The notes under the pieces: model-generated | Told to the model about the DNA's origin: nothing | The model's database searches: none | What the model saw: the letters and a program-made list of their open reading frames with translations, nothing else | Origin: Saccharopolyspora kobensis | GTDB lineage: Bacteria; Actinomycetota; Actinomycetes; Mycobacteriales; Pseudonocardiaceae | Reading direction: 5' to 3' | Assembly (NCBI RefSeq): GCF_900108315.1 | Contig: NZ_FNVB01000002.1 | Span: 1,013,103 to 1,077,102, forward strand | Length of the DNA stretch: 64,000 nucleotides | Translations under genes and position numbers: made by a program | In this document: piece after piece, positions 41,526-49,532 of the stretch | Position numbering within the stretch: the first letter of the stretch is position 1 | How the letters are laid out: each line of letters begins with the position of its first letter

Positions 41526-42491
41526 TCAGTCCAAAGCGGACAATGCTGCGACCAGCGGTTCGACCTCCGCGGCCTTCGCGGCCCCGAAGTCGACGTAGTT
41601 CAGCCCCAGTTCGTCCTGCCGCTGCAGCAGCTGCTCGACGCACTGCTCGACGGTCCCGACCAGCAGGCCCGCGGACCGCCGCCCGACTTCCGGATCGACC
41701 GCGTAGGCGCGGCACACCTCGGCGAGCGCGGCGTCGGTCTGCCGCGGGCTGTCCACCACCCGGCAGGTCCAGGTGATCGACAGGTAGTCCAGCTGGTCGG
41801 GGTCACGTCCGGCGCGTTCCGCCGCCTCCCGGACCCACGCGATCTTGCGCGCCATCCGGTCCGGCAGCATGTCCTCGATGACGGCCGCGTCGTAGGCGGA
41901 GCCGTGTCGCAGGTTCGAGTGGATCCCGGCGATCTGCGCGTGCTCCCCGGCCATGGTGAGCATCCGCTTCCCGCCGCCACCGATCAGCAGCGGCGGGTGC
42001 GGGGTCTGCACCGGCGCCGGGACCCCGGCCAGCCCGGTCACGGAGTAGGCCGCGCCCTCGTGGTGCACCGGCCGACCGGCGAACAGCGCCTTGATGACCC
42101 CCACCGACTCCGCCAGCCGGTCGACGCGCTGTCCCGGCGGGTCGTAGGGCAGACCGGCCGCGGCGTACTCGGCCGCCAGGTAACCGGCGCCCAGGCCGAG
42201 GTCCAGCCGACCGCCGGAGAGCACGTCGATGCTGGCCGCGGCGTGGTGGGTGATCACCGGGTGCCGGTAGTCGTTGCACAGCACCAGCGCCATGACCCGC
42301 AACCGCCGGGTGCTCATCGCGATGGCGGTCAGCGCGGCGACCGGATCCACCCGCCCGACCATGAAGTGGTCGGACACCGACAGCGCGGACAGCCCGCTGT
42401 CGTCCAGCCGGCGCAGCTCCGCCTGCCACGCCGCCACATCACGCCCGAGCGCCGGCGCGTAGAGCGCGGTCTTGATGGGTCTGCTCGGCAT
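41526..42491 (-). CDS. LLM-class (luciferase-like) flavin/F420-dependent oxidoreductase
   Basis: The 321-residue TIM-barrel protein has luciferase-like signatures: LSVSDHFMVGRVDPVAALTA, LRVMALVLCNDYRHPVITHHAAASIDVLSGGRLDLGLG-type segment (TxGRxxLGxG variant) and GGGGKRMLTMAGEHA. Most actinobacterial members use F420 or FMN to reduce or oxidise ketones and alkenes. It starts 6 bases after the stop of the DegT-like gene, so it is tightly coupled to it. It might supply the reductive partner reaction for that enzyme, which is an inference. Confidence 0.82.
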   Translation of the reverse strand: MPSRPIKTALYAPALGRDVAAWQAELRRLDDSGLSALSVSDHFMVGRVDPVAALTAIAMSTRRLRVMALVLCNDYRHPVITHHAAASIDVLSGGRLDLGLGAGYLAAEYAAAGLPYDPPGQRVDRLAESVGVIKALFAGRPVHHEGAAYSVTGLAGVPAPVQTPHPPLLIGGGGKRMLTMAGEHAQIAGIHSNLRHGSAYDAAVIEDMLPDRMARKIAWVREAAERAGRDPDQLDYLSITWTCRVVDSPRQTDAALAEVCRAYAVDPEVGRRSAGLLVGTVEQCVEQLLQRQDELGLNYVDFGAAKAAEVEPLVAALSALD

Positions 42492-42497
42492 CGGCGC

Positions 42498-43727
42498 TCA
42501 TCCCACCGGGCCGACGGCGGGCGCGAAGCGCGATGCGAAGGCGTGGATGCTGGCCACCACGTGGTCGAGCTCCGCTGCCGTGGTGCCGTGGCTCATCCCC
42601 AGCGACATGCCGCGCTCGAACACCGCGTCGGCGTTGGGCAGCCCGCCCTCGGGAACCCGGTGCTCGACGCCCCGCATCATCGGGTGCCGGGTGATGTTGC
42701 CGCTCCACACCGTGCGCGTGTCGATGCCCGCGGCTTCGAGCGATTCCTGCAGGTCGCTGCGCGCGAACCCGGCCCCGGGCCGGACCATCACCGGGTAGCA
42801 CAGCCAGGCGGTGCGCCAGTCCGGCAGCTGGCGGGGCAGCGAGAACAACGCGGGGTAGCTGCCGAAGGCGTCGTTGAAGGCGTCGAAGATCTCCGCACGC
42901 CGGGCGAAGTTGGCATCGAGCTTCTTCAGCTGCTGCAAGCCGAACGCCGCCCCGAGCTCGGACGGTTCGAAGTTCCACGGCAGCACGTCGAAGATGAAGT
43001 CGTTGTCGTAGGCCACCCCGTCGAGATCCTCGCGGAACACCCGCCCGGTGCTGGCCGAGCCGAACAGGTGCGGCTCCGAGCGCCGTCCCCACCGCCGCAG
43101 CATCAGCGCTTTGTCCCGCAGCAGCTCGTCGTCCAGGCACACCATGCCGCCATTGCCCGCGCAGGTCACGATGTGCGCCATCGCGAAGCTGGTGACCGTG
43201 ATGTCCGACCGGCTGCCGGTCCTGGTGCCGCGCAACGTCGTACCGATGCAGTCGCAGGAGTCCTCGATCACCTTCAGGCCGTGGCGGTCGGCGACGTCCC
43301 GGATGACGTCCCAGTCCGGCGCGTTCCCGGCCAGGTTGGGGATCAGGATCGCCTTCGTCCGGTCGGTGATCAGCTCTTCGATCCTGCCCGCGTCCACGTT
43401 GTAGGTGTCCGGCTCCACGTCGGCGAACACCGGGACCCAGCCACCGCGCACGATGGGCGCGACGTCGGTGGAGAAGGTCAGCGGCGAGGTGATCACCTCC
43501 GCACCGCCGGGCAGATCGAGCAGCTCCAGCGCCAGGTAGATCGCCGAGGATCCGGAGTTGCACATCACGCCGAGCCGCTTGCCGTACAGCTCTGCGACGG
43601 TGCGCTCCATCTCCGCGACGTTCTTGCCGATCTTCAGCCCGAACGGGCCGCCGCGCAGGACATCGAGGCAAGCGTCGATCTCGGCGTCGTCGTGCACGCT
43701 GCGGGCGTAGACAACACGGGGACTCAT
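42498..43727 (-). CDS. DegT/DnrJ-family PLP enzyme lacking the active-site lysine
   Basis: The 409-residue protein has the sugar aminotransferase/dehydrase fold: NSGSSAIYLALELL, EVITSPLTFSTDVAPI, GWVPVFADVEPDTYNVD and GLKVIEDSCDCIGT. Where aminotransferases have SFxxxK, it reads SFAMAHIVTCAGNGGMV, so the PLP lysine is His185. The same Lys-to-His swap defines the PMP-dependent 3-dehydrases E1 (RfbH/AscC) and ColD, which remove a C3 hydroxyl next to a 4-ketone. The E1 iron-sulfur cysteines are not obvious. Substrate in this steroid-type cluster is unknown. The ATG at 43727 follows GAGGAGAAC. Confidence 0.82.
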   Translation of the reverse strand: MSPRVVYARSVHDDAEIDACLDVLRGGPFGLKIGKNVAEMERTVAELYGKRLGVMCNSGSSAIYLALELLDLPGGAEVITSPLTFSTDVAPIVRGGWVPVFADVEPDTYNVDAGRIEELITDRTKAILIPNLAGNAPDWDVIRDVADRHGLKVIEDSCDCIGTTLRGTRTGSRSDITVTSFAMAHIVTCAGNGGMVCLDDELLRDKALMLRRWGRRSEPHLFGSASTGRVFREDLDGVAYDNDFIFDVLPWNFEPSELGAAFGLQQLKKLDANFARRAEIFDAFNDAFGSYPALFSLPRQLPDWRTAWLCYPVMVRPGAGFARSDLQESLEAAGIDTRTVWSGNITRHPMMRGVEHRVPEGGLPNADAVFERGMSLGMSHGTTAAELDHVVASIHAFASRFAPAVGPVG

Positions 43728-43750
43728 GAGTTCTCCTCTGTGCTCGGGGT

Positions 43751-44551
43751 TCAGCGGATGGTGGAACCGGCGTCGACCGGCATCGCGATACCGGTGATGT
43801 AGCGGGCCTCGTCGGAGGCGAGGAACGACAGGACGTTGCTGACGTCGACGGACTCGATGCGGGTGACCGGCAGGCTGTTCATGAACACCGGCCCGAGGTC
43901 GGGCCGTCCGGCCAGCAGCTCGGGCAGCACCTCGGAGTGCCCCTGCGCGGTGTCCACGCCGGTCGGCAGGACGACGTTCACGCGGACGTTGCGGTCGGCC
44001 AGTTCCAGCGCGAGCGACCGGCACACCCCGATCAGCGCGTGCTTGCTGGCCACGTAGGGCAGGTAGAACGGCAGGCCGACGACGCTGCCGGTGGATCCGG
44101 TGATGACGATGCTGCCGCCACCGGCGGCGACCAGGTGCGGAATCGCCGCGGCGCAGGTATGCCACACACCGGTGAGGTTGACGTCGAGCGTCGTCCGCCA
44201 GACCTCGGCGGTCAGCTCCTCGTGCGGTTGCACCGTGCAGATCGAGGCGTTGGCGGCGACGACGTCCAGCCTCCCGAGCTTCCGCACGCCTTCGGCGACC
44301 ACGGCTTCGACGGCCTTCGCGTCGCGCACGTCCGCTTTGGCCGCGTGGATCCGGCGCCCTTGGGCTTCGACCTGCCGGACCGTCTCCGCGAGCCCGGCGT
44401 CGTCGCCCATCTCGTAGGCCACGCAGTCGAGCTGTTCGCAGATGTCGAGCGCGATGATGTCGGCGCCCTCGGCGGCCAGCTGCACGGCGTGGCTACGGCC
44501 CTGCCCCTGCGCAGCTCCCGTGATGAACGCGACCTTGCCCGCCAGTTTCAT
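43751..44551 (-). CDS. Mycofactocin-coupled SDR family oxidoreductase
   Basis: The 266-residue SDR has the mycofactocin-type opening GKVAFITGAAQGQGRSHAV followed by EGADIIALDICEQ, then NASICT, a serine in ITGSTGSVV and YVASKHALIG, and ends TGIAMPVDAGSTIR. This subfamily carries non-exchangeable NAD(H) and hands electrons to mycofactocin. No mycofactocin biosynthesis genes are in the window. It lies 44 bases after the VOC gene and 23 before the DegT-like gene. It probably oxidises a secondary alcohol, perhaps making the ketone the DegT-like enzyme needs. Confidence 0.87.
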   Translation of the reverse strand: MKLAGKVAFITGAAQGQGRSHAVQLAAEGADIIALDICEQLDCVAYEMGDDAGLAETVRQVEAQGRRIHAAKADVRDAKAVEAVVAEGVRKLGRLDVVAANASICTVQPHEELTAEVWRTTLDVNLTGVWHTCAAAIPHLVAAGGGSIVITGSTGSVVGLPFYLPYVASKHALIGVCRSLALELADRNVRVNVVLPTGVDTAQGHSEVLPELLAGRPDLGPVFMNSLPVTRIESVDVSNVLSFLASDEARYITGIAMPVDAGSTIR

Positions 44552-44595
44552 CCTCGCGCCTTCCTCTCGAACGGATTCCCTCTGTTGCAGCAAGT

Positions 44596-45096
44596 TCAGC
44601 TGCGCAGTCCACTGTGGTCGATGCGGCGGGCCATCGAGTCGGCGAGCGCGCGGTCCAGCAGTTCGAAGACCTGCCCCAGCGGATCGCGGTGGTAGGTGGC
44701 GCCCGCCGGGCAGATCCCGCGCCGCACTCCGGCCATCCACACCGGCGCGCCCGCCCGCTCCAACTCACCCGCCGCGCTCGCCAGGTCGTCGACCACGAAT
44801 CCCAGGTGGTGGATTCCCGGAACGGGCGTCCAGATCTCGGACCCGCGCACCTCCCGGAGCAGTTCGAGGTGCGGCGGTCCCGGGGTGAGCCCGATGCGCT
44901 GCACCACGGTCTGCTCGATCCCGCGAATCCGGCAGGTGAAGCGGGTTTCGTCGAACAGCGCGACCGGCGTGCCGTAGATACGCTCCACGTCGGCAGCGGC
45001 CTGCTCGATGTCGGCCACGACGACGCCGACGTGATGCAGATCGGCCAGCGAGAAGCACTTGTCCAGGGATTCGTTCCGGCCCGTCACCGACACCAC
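44596..45096 (-). CDS. VOC-fold protein, methylmalonyl-CoA epimerase/glyoxalase-like
   Basis: The 166-residue protein has two beta-alpha-beta-beta-beta units: LHHVGVVVADIEQAAADVERIYG and, after PHLELLREVRG, IHHLGFVVDDLASAAGELERAG, ending DPLGQVFELLD. Histidines at both HH positions and Glu near the end could bind a divalent metal. Related proteins are lyases, epimerases or ring-cleavage accessory enzymes. It is the first gene of the operon divergent from the KstR2-like regulator, with an operator at 45150 just upstream. Confidence 0.8.
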   Translation of the reverse strand: MVSVTGRNESLDKCFSLADLHHVGVVVADIEQAAADVERIYGTPVALFDETRFTCRIRGIEQTVVQRIGLTPGPPHLELLREVRGSEIWTPVPGIHHLGFVVDDLASAAGELERAGAPVWMAGVRRGICPAGATYHRDPLGQVFELLDRALADSMARRIDHSGLRS

Positions 45097-45149
45097 CGGC
45101 CTTCCGTTCCGGCCCTCCGACGGACCGACGCGAGGCAGTATTACTCCCT

Positions 45150-45167
45150 AGCGAGCGCTTGGTCAAT
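45150..45167 (+). promoter_or_regulatory. TetR-type operator, copy A (VOC operon side)
   Basis: AGCGAGCGCTTGGTCAAT shares GAGCGCTTGnTCAAT with the palindrome at 45282 read in reverse. It lies 54 bases upstream of the VOC gene start. Confidence 0.55.
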
Positions 45168-45281
45168 ACGTCGGCATCCGGCGATGCGGCCCCCGGAGTA
45201 GAGCGAAAACCCCTACTCGCCAGTCACTTTGGCTGTACCCAGCGAACTCGATTGACCCCGGCGCGATCGGCGCTCTAAACT

Positions 45282-45303
45282 CGATTGAGCAAGCGCTCAA
45301 TCG
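45282..45303. promoter_or_regulatory. TetR-type operator, copy B (perfect palindrome)
   Basis: CGATTGAGC-AAGC-GCTCAATCG has perfect 9-bp arms and ends 14 bases before the regulator ATG. A direct repeat ACTCGATTGA occurs both here (about 45279) and at about 45246, so the promoter region holds a second half-site. Confidence 0.65.
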
Positions 45304-45317
45304 CCGAGAGGAGGCGG

Positions 45318-45899
45318 ATGACCGCCGTCGAGCTCCGCCGGACCGACATCCTGCACGCCTCCGCCGAGCTGTTCGCCGACAAGGGCGTCGCATCGACCAC
45401 CGTGCGCCAGATCGCCGCCCGGGTCGGGGTGCGCTCCGGCGCGCTGTACCACTACTTCCCGTCGAAGAACGCGATCGCGCGCGAGGTCGTCACCAACTAC
45501 CTGGAGCAGCTGAAGGCCCGCTACGACGAGGCCGCACCGCGCGGGCTCAACCCGCGCGAGCGCCTGCGCGCCATCGTGGAGGTGTCGCTGCGCACCGCAG
45601 AGGAGAACCCGCACGCCACGATCGTCTACCAGAACGAACTGCCCAACCTCCGCGACGATCCCGGCTACCAGGACGCGAAGAAGCTGGCCGACGCCGCCCA
45701 GCAGGTGTGGCTGGAAGCGATCGACGACGGCAAGCGAGCCGGGGTCTTCCGCGAAGACGTTCCCACCAAGGTCTTCCACCGCTTCATCCGGGACGCGGTC
45801 TGGCTCTCCGTCAAGTGGCGCCACCCGGAAGACGCCTACACCGCAGAAGACCTGACCAGGGACTGCATGAAGATCTTCCTCGACGGCTTCGCAACCTGA
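45318..45899 (+). CDS. TetR-family regulator, KstR2-like
   Basis: The 193-residue protein has the HTH STTVRQIAARVGVRSGALYHYFPSKNAIAREVV and a C-terminal domain very like KstR2: HATIVYQNELPNL (KstR2 has VVIYQDE), VWLEAIDDGKRAGVF and FHRFIRDAVWLSVKWRHP (RFIRDxxWxSVxW). KstR2 controls late steroid ring (C/D) catabolism in mycobacteria via a CoA thioester. GAGAGGAGG precedes the ATG at 45318. It is divergent from the VOC operon, and similar operators lie at both promoters, so it likely represses both. Confidence 0.85.
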   Translation: MTAVELRRTDILHASAELFADKGVASTTVRQIAARVGVRSGALYHYFPSKNAIAREVVTNYLEQLKARYDEAAPRGLNPRERLRAIVEVSLRTAEENPHATIVYQNELPNLRDDPGYQDAKKLADAAQQVWLEAIDDGKRAGVFREDVPTKVFHRFIRDAVWLSVKWRHPEDAYTAEDLTRDCMKIFLDGFAT

Positions 45900-46002
45900 C
45901 CGAGGATGGCGCGGGCAGCTGGCCCCGCCCCCGCTGACAGCGGAACCCGGAAACCGCCCGCGACGGCCGAAGCGACTGCCCCGGCCGTGCGTTCGGCGGG
46001 GT

Positions 46003-46578
46003 TCAGGTGCCGGTGGGCGTCGCTCGGTCGCTGGAGGGGTGCACGAGATCGATGTAGGCCTGCGGCAGCTCGTCGAACGGCACCTCGGTGACGCTGACCG
46101 GCCCGGAGCTGTACGAGTCCTCGCCTCGCACCAGGCCGTTCTCGTCGACCGGCCACAGGATCACCTGCCGGTGGACGACGAGGTAGTCGGCCGACTCGTC
46201 GCCCACCGGGATCCCGCTCCGGGCGGCGTGGGAACCGGGGTAGAGCATCTTCAGGAACCCTTCGGTGACCACGCAGTGGTCGTCGACCACCAGCCGGTCC
46301 AGGGCGAACTCGAGGATGTTGGTCCGGGTCTCGAGGAATTCCGCGTAATACGTCCGAACCCCTTCGAAGCCTTCCGGGCCGACGTCCTGGCCGCCCTGCC
46401 AGAAGTGGTAGTTCGGCGTGGGGCTCAACGTCGCCATCAGGCGGTCCAGGTCCGGTTCGGCTTCCGCCTTCATGTGTTCGAGCACGATGCCGAGGACGAC
46501 GCGGTGCCGCTCGTCGGTCGTGACGGCGAGGCGCTTCTCGAGCAGTTCCCAGGTGCGGCTGGGATCGATGACGGCCAC
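46003..46578 (-). CDS. SnoaL/NTF2-like protein
   Basis: The 191-residue protein starts at GTG (VAVIDPSRTWELLEKR), with AAGGGA at eight bases. It has a cone-like NTF2 fold pattern: LDRLMATLSPTPNYHFWQ, GFEGVRTYYAEFLETR, LALDRLVVDDHCVVTEG and VHRQVILWPVDENG. Such proteins are polyketide cyclases, isomerases, dehydratases or binding proteins. It is longer than ketosteroid isomerase and lacks its catalytic trio. It lies just downstream of the PucR-type regulator gene, with two perfect palindromes between them. Function unknown. Confidence 0.7.
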   Translation of the reverse strand: MAVIDPSRTWELLEKRLAVTTDERHRVVLGIVLEHMKAEAEPDLDRLMATLSPTPNYHFWQGGQDVGPEGFEGVRTYYAEFLETRTNILEFALDRLVVDDHCVVTEGFLKMLYPGSHAARSGIPVGDESADYLVVHRQVILWPVDENGLVRGEDSYSSGPVSVTEVPFDELPQAYIDLVHPSSDRATPTGT

Positions 46579-46644
46579 GGGGCGTTCCCTTCTGCGGGAG
46601 CGGATGTCACGCCAGATCGTGGCCCCGGAACGTCGCCGGATCAC

Positions 46645-46690
46645 CCGACGCGCGTCGGCAGGTTCGACCGGTTCCCCCGACGCGCGTCGG
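46645..46690. promoter_or_regulatory. Paired perfect palindromes CCGACGCGCGTCGG
   Basis: Two identical 14-bp palindromes lie at 46645-46658 and 46677-46690, 32 bases apart centre to centre (about three helical turns), upstream of the SnoaL-like gene and just after the PucR-type gene. The arrangement fits a dimer-pair operator better than a terminator. Confidence 0.6.
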
Positions 46691-46696
46691 AGGAGC

Positions 46697-47857
46697 TCAG
46701 AAGGTCTCGCCGAACACCGCCGAGGAGGCCAGCTCGGTCGACGACAGCGTCACCCGGCGGACCATGAGCACCAGGGTCGCCTTGAACCGGTCCATCGGAT
46801 CCGCCAGATCCCACCCCATCTCCGCTTCCAGGTGCGCCAGCCTGGCCGCGACGGTGCTGTGGTGGACGTGCATCTCCTCGGCGGTGCGCCGGAGCGATCC
46901 GAAGACGCAGTAGGCCTCCAAGGTGGCCACCTCCTGCTCACCGCCCGGAGACGTCGCGATCGCGTTGATCCGCGCCGCATCAGGATCGTTGAGCAGGCGT
47001 TTCAGCGGCAGTTCGGCCAACAGCTCCAGGGAGCCGAGCGCGCCGTAGGACACCGCTCGCCGCCCGTACCGGGTGGAGGACGCGAAGCGCAGCGCTCGAC
47101 GCGCCTGCTTCCACGACGCAGGCGCCGCGTACACGCTCATCCGGCCGCCGATCCCCACCCACGGGCCGCGAAGGCCACCGGTACCGCTGAGCGCCATCGG
47201 GTGCTCGGCGACGATCGCGGCGTGCAGGCCCTCGGCCAGCTCCCCGTCGTCCGAGTCGTCCTGCAGGAGCACCGCGGTCAAGTTCCCGACCTCGACCGAA
47301 TGCACGAGGCGACCCGGGCAGCTGCGCGCGACCAGGTCCAGAGCGGCCTTGCTCGACGCCGCGGAGACGGCCAGCGCGCGCACCTCGCGGGACGTGTCCA
47401 GCCCGAGCAGGCCGACTGCCCGAACCCGGTCCTCGCGCCGTTCCTTGTCGGAGAGCACCACTTCCAGCAGCGCCGGGTGCCCCAGCCGCGGCCCACCTCC
47501 CGACCGCGGCGCCGCGACGCGCAAGGTGTGCTGGAGCCGGTCGAGGAGGAGCGAATCGAGCGGGTGCTCGGCATCGGCGGCGCGTTCGAGCCAGACGGCC
47601 GGTTCCGCGGACTTCGGCGTCGGGGGGAAGCTCTCGTCGAGCGGATCGCCCAACGCCCCGTACCTGATCACCGTGCCCGAGGCCCACCGCGCACCGACCG
47701 GGCACTCCGCGAGCAGCGCGGCGGACCGCACGAGAGCGTCGGCGTTCGCGGCGGATTCGCTGAGCACGTCGAAGTACGCGATCAACCGGAACATCGACAG
47801 CGCATCGGAAGCCAGCCCGGACATCCGCAACTGCTCGTCCGCCGGCACGTCGGGCAC
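46697..47857 (-). CDS. PucR-type helix-turn-helix regulator
   Basis: The 386-residue protein ends with the PucR C-terminal HTH: TLEAYCVFGSLRRTAEEMHVHHSTVAARLAHLE, then DRFKATLVLMVRR. The central ~250 residues form a GGDEF-like/sensor region typical of CdaR/PucR proteins, though no catalytic motif is seen. Such regulators are often activators of neighbouring catabolic genes. It is upstream of the SnoaL-like gene on the same strand and divergent from the GH43-like gene. Likely target: the paired palindromes at 46645. Confidence 0.75.
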   Translation of the reverse strand: MPDVPADEQLRMSGLASDALSMFRLIAYFDVLSESAANADALVRSAALLAECPVGARWASGTVIRYGALGDPLDESFPPTPKSAEPAVWLERAADAEHPLDSLLLDRLQHTLRVAAPRSGGGPRLGHPALLEVVLSDKERREDRVRAVGLLGLDTSREVRALAVSAASSKAALDLVARSCPGRLVHSVEVGNLTAVLLQDDSDDGELAEGLHAAIVAEHPMALSGTGGLRGPWVGIGGRMSVYAAPASWKQARRALRFASSTRYGRRAVSYGALGSLELLAELPLKRLLNDPDAARINAIATSPGGEQEVATLEAYCVFGSLRRTAEEMHVHHSTVAARLAHLEAEMGWDLADPMDRFKATLVLMVRRVTLSSTELASSAVFGETF

Positions 47858-48023
47858 CGCAACCTCCTGGTTCTCGGCGGCATGACCTCGCGGGCACTGA
47901 TGGTAAGGACTCCCGCGCCAAACACCCGATTCGCGGATATCGGTAGAACCGGGCAGTCGCTATACCGAAGTGACACGCCGCTTCGAGCGAGATGAAAACG
48001 GCCGGGACAGGCAGGGGTCGACG

Positions 48024-48971
48024 ATGATCAGTGCGTCCGGTAGAAGAGTGCTCCGCTCGGTGATAGCCCTGTTCGTCGTGGCGCAGCTGGCCACGACGGG
48101 CACCGCGTCCGCTTCGATGGCCGGTTCGGTGTCGGCGGGCGAGTTCATCCACGTCTACGACCCGTCGGTCGGCGAGGCCGAGCAGTGGTACTACAACGAC
48201 CACGCGATGATCCTGGACGCGGCCACCGGTGTGTGGCACGTCTACGCCATCACCCACGCCGAACCGGCCGATCCCCTGGACGAGAAGCAGTTCGGGCACG
48301 CCACGGCCCCCTCGCCGCGAGGTCCCTGGACGAAGCAGCCGTTCGCGCTGACCGCGGACCCGGCCGCCGGCGAGAGCCACATCTGGGCACCGCACGTGGT
48401 CTTCGCCAACGGCGTCTACCACATGTTCTACGCCGCGGGCACCCCCGACCACACGGCCTACCGGATGCACCTCGCTACCTCCACCGACCTGTGGAACTGG
48501 ACCCGCAGCGCGGCCAACCCGCTGTTCACCGACGGATTCGACGCCAGAGACCCCATGGTCACCAGGGTCGGCGTCCTGTGGGTCATGTACTACACCGCGA
48601 CCAGCGCTCCTTCCGGTGGGAACCACCAGGTGGCCTACCGGACCAGCCTGGACCTGGTGCACTGGAGCGAGAAGCGGGTCGCTTTCGAGCACCCGGCCTC
48701 GGGCACCTTCGGAGGCCCCACCGAATCCCCGTTCGTCGTACGGCGCCCGGACGGCTGGTACCTGTTCGTGTGCTGCGACCCCGGCTACAAGGACACCCGG
48801 GTCTACTCCAGCACGAACCCATTCCGCTTCTCTGTGGACAGACCGGCCGGTCACATCAACGCCCACGCCTCCGAGATCGTCACCGAACCCGACGGCACGA
48901 CCTCGATCACCAGCGCCGGCTGGGGAGAAGGCGGCCTGCACCTCGCACCGGTGCAGTGGTCGAGGCGCTGA
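48024..48971 (+). CDS. Secreted GH43-like five-bladed beta-propeller protein
   Basis: The 315-residue protein has a Sec signal peptide (basic [12 protein letters not shown], hydrophobic [14 protein letters not shown], likely cleavage after ASA near residue 31). The mature part shows propeller blades with [51 protein letters not shown] and [16 protein letters not shown], the pattern of GH43/GH32-clan glycosidases, with WAPHV and ARDPMV near expected active-site acids. It probably cleaves an extracellular arabinan-, xylan- or fructan-type glycan. The ATG at 48024 is used. The promoter is shared with the PucR-type gene. Confidence 0.78.
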   Translation: MISASGRRVLRSVIALFVVAQLATTGTASASMAGSVSAGEFIHVYDPSVGEAEQWYYNDHAMILDAATGVWHVYAITHAEPADPLDEKQFGHATAPSPRGPWTKQPFALTADPAAGESHIWAPHVVFANGVYHMFYAAGTPDHTAYRMHLATSTDLWNWTRSAANPLFTDGFDARDPMVTRVGVLWVMYYTATSAPSGGNHQVAYRTSLDLVHWSEKRVAFEHPASGTFGGPTESPFVVRRPDGWYLFVCCDPGYKDTRVYSSTNPFRFSVDRPAGHINAHASEIVTEPDGTTSITSAGWGEGGLHLAPVQWSRR

Positions 48972-49096
48972 CCGGACCGCACCTCTGCCACGTCCGGCAG
49001 GTCGCGGTCCGGCATGCGTCCTTCGACCCTGGTCCCCGAACCCCGCGCGGCACAGACTCGAACTGGACGAAAGTCGCACGCACTCGAGGAGGATCG

Positions 49097-49456
49097 ATGA
49101 CGCTCGAAGTCAAGGACCTCGGCAAGCCGGACGAGTCGCGCACGTTCGAGCACGGCGAGCTGGACATCGTCGAGCTTCCCGGGGTGACCGTCGGACGCAC
49201 CGTGCTGCACCCCGGCTGGCGCTGGTCGAACGACGTCAAGCCGATCGTGCAGACCGAAAGCTGCCAGCAGGCCCACACCATGTACGTCCTGTCCGGCAGG
49301 CTGCACATCGTGATGGACGACGGCCAGGAAAGCGAGATCAGCACCGGCGAGACCGGCGTCGTCTCCCCCGGGCACGACGCATGGGTCGTCGGCGACGAGG
49401 ACTACATCGCGATCGACTGGTCCGGCGCCGCCACCTACGCGGCACCGCCACGATGA
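49097..49456 (+). CDS. Cupin-domain protein
   Basis: The 119-residue single-cupin protein has HPGWRWSNDVKP and CQQAHTMYVLSGRLHIVMDDG (metal-site His, then G-x5-H-P-like motif) and a second motif GVVSPGHDAWVVGDE. The metal set is incomplete compared with classical cupins, so it may bind a ligand rather than catalyse. GAGGAGG stands six bases before the ATG. It lies 125 bases downstream of the secreted glycosidase gene, perhaps independent of it. Confidence 0.78.
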   Translation: MTLEVKDLGKPDESRTFEHGELDIVELPGVTVGRTVLHPGWRWSNDVKPIVQTESCQQAHTMYVLSGRLHIVMDDGQESEISTGETGVVSPGHDAWVVGDEDYIAIDWSGAATYAAPPR

Positions 49457-49467
49457 CCGCTCGCTCC

Positions 49468-49496
49468 CGGGCGGTCGTGCCTCGCTTCCCCGCCCG
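49468..49496. terminator. Stem-loop between convergent cupin and DUF1963 genes
   Basis: CGGGCGG / CCGCCCG, a 7-bp GC-rich stem with a 15-base loop, sits between two convergent genes. No T tract is present. Confidence 0.4.
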
Positions 49497-49532
49497 AGTT
49501 CGGTGAGGAATTGCCGTCCGCGGCCTCGGCGA

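Noticed and set aside
41412..43802. A 796-residue open frame antisense to the LLM and DegT-like genes
   Set aside because: Antisense shadow with biased composition; the minus-strand genes have clear motifs and tight operon spacing.
45925..45950. CCCCGCTGACAGCGGAA as a regulon site after the TetR gene
   Set aside because: It needs an extra base to align and lies at a gene end, not a promoter.
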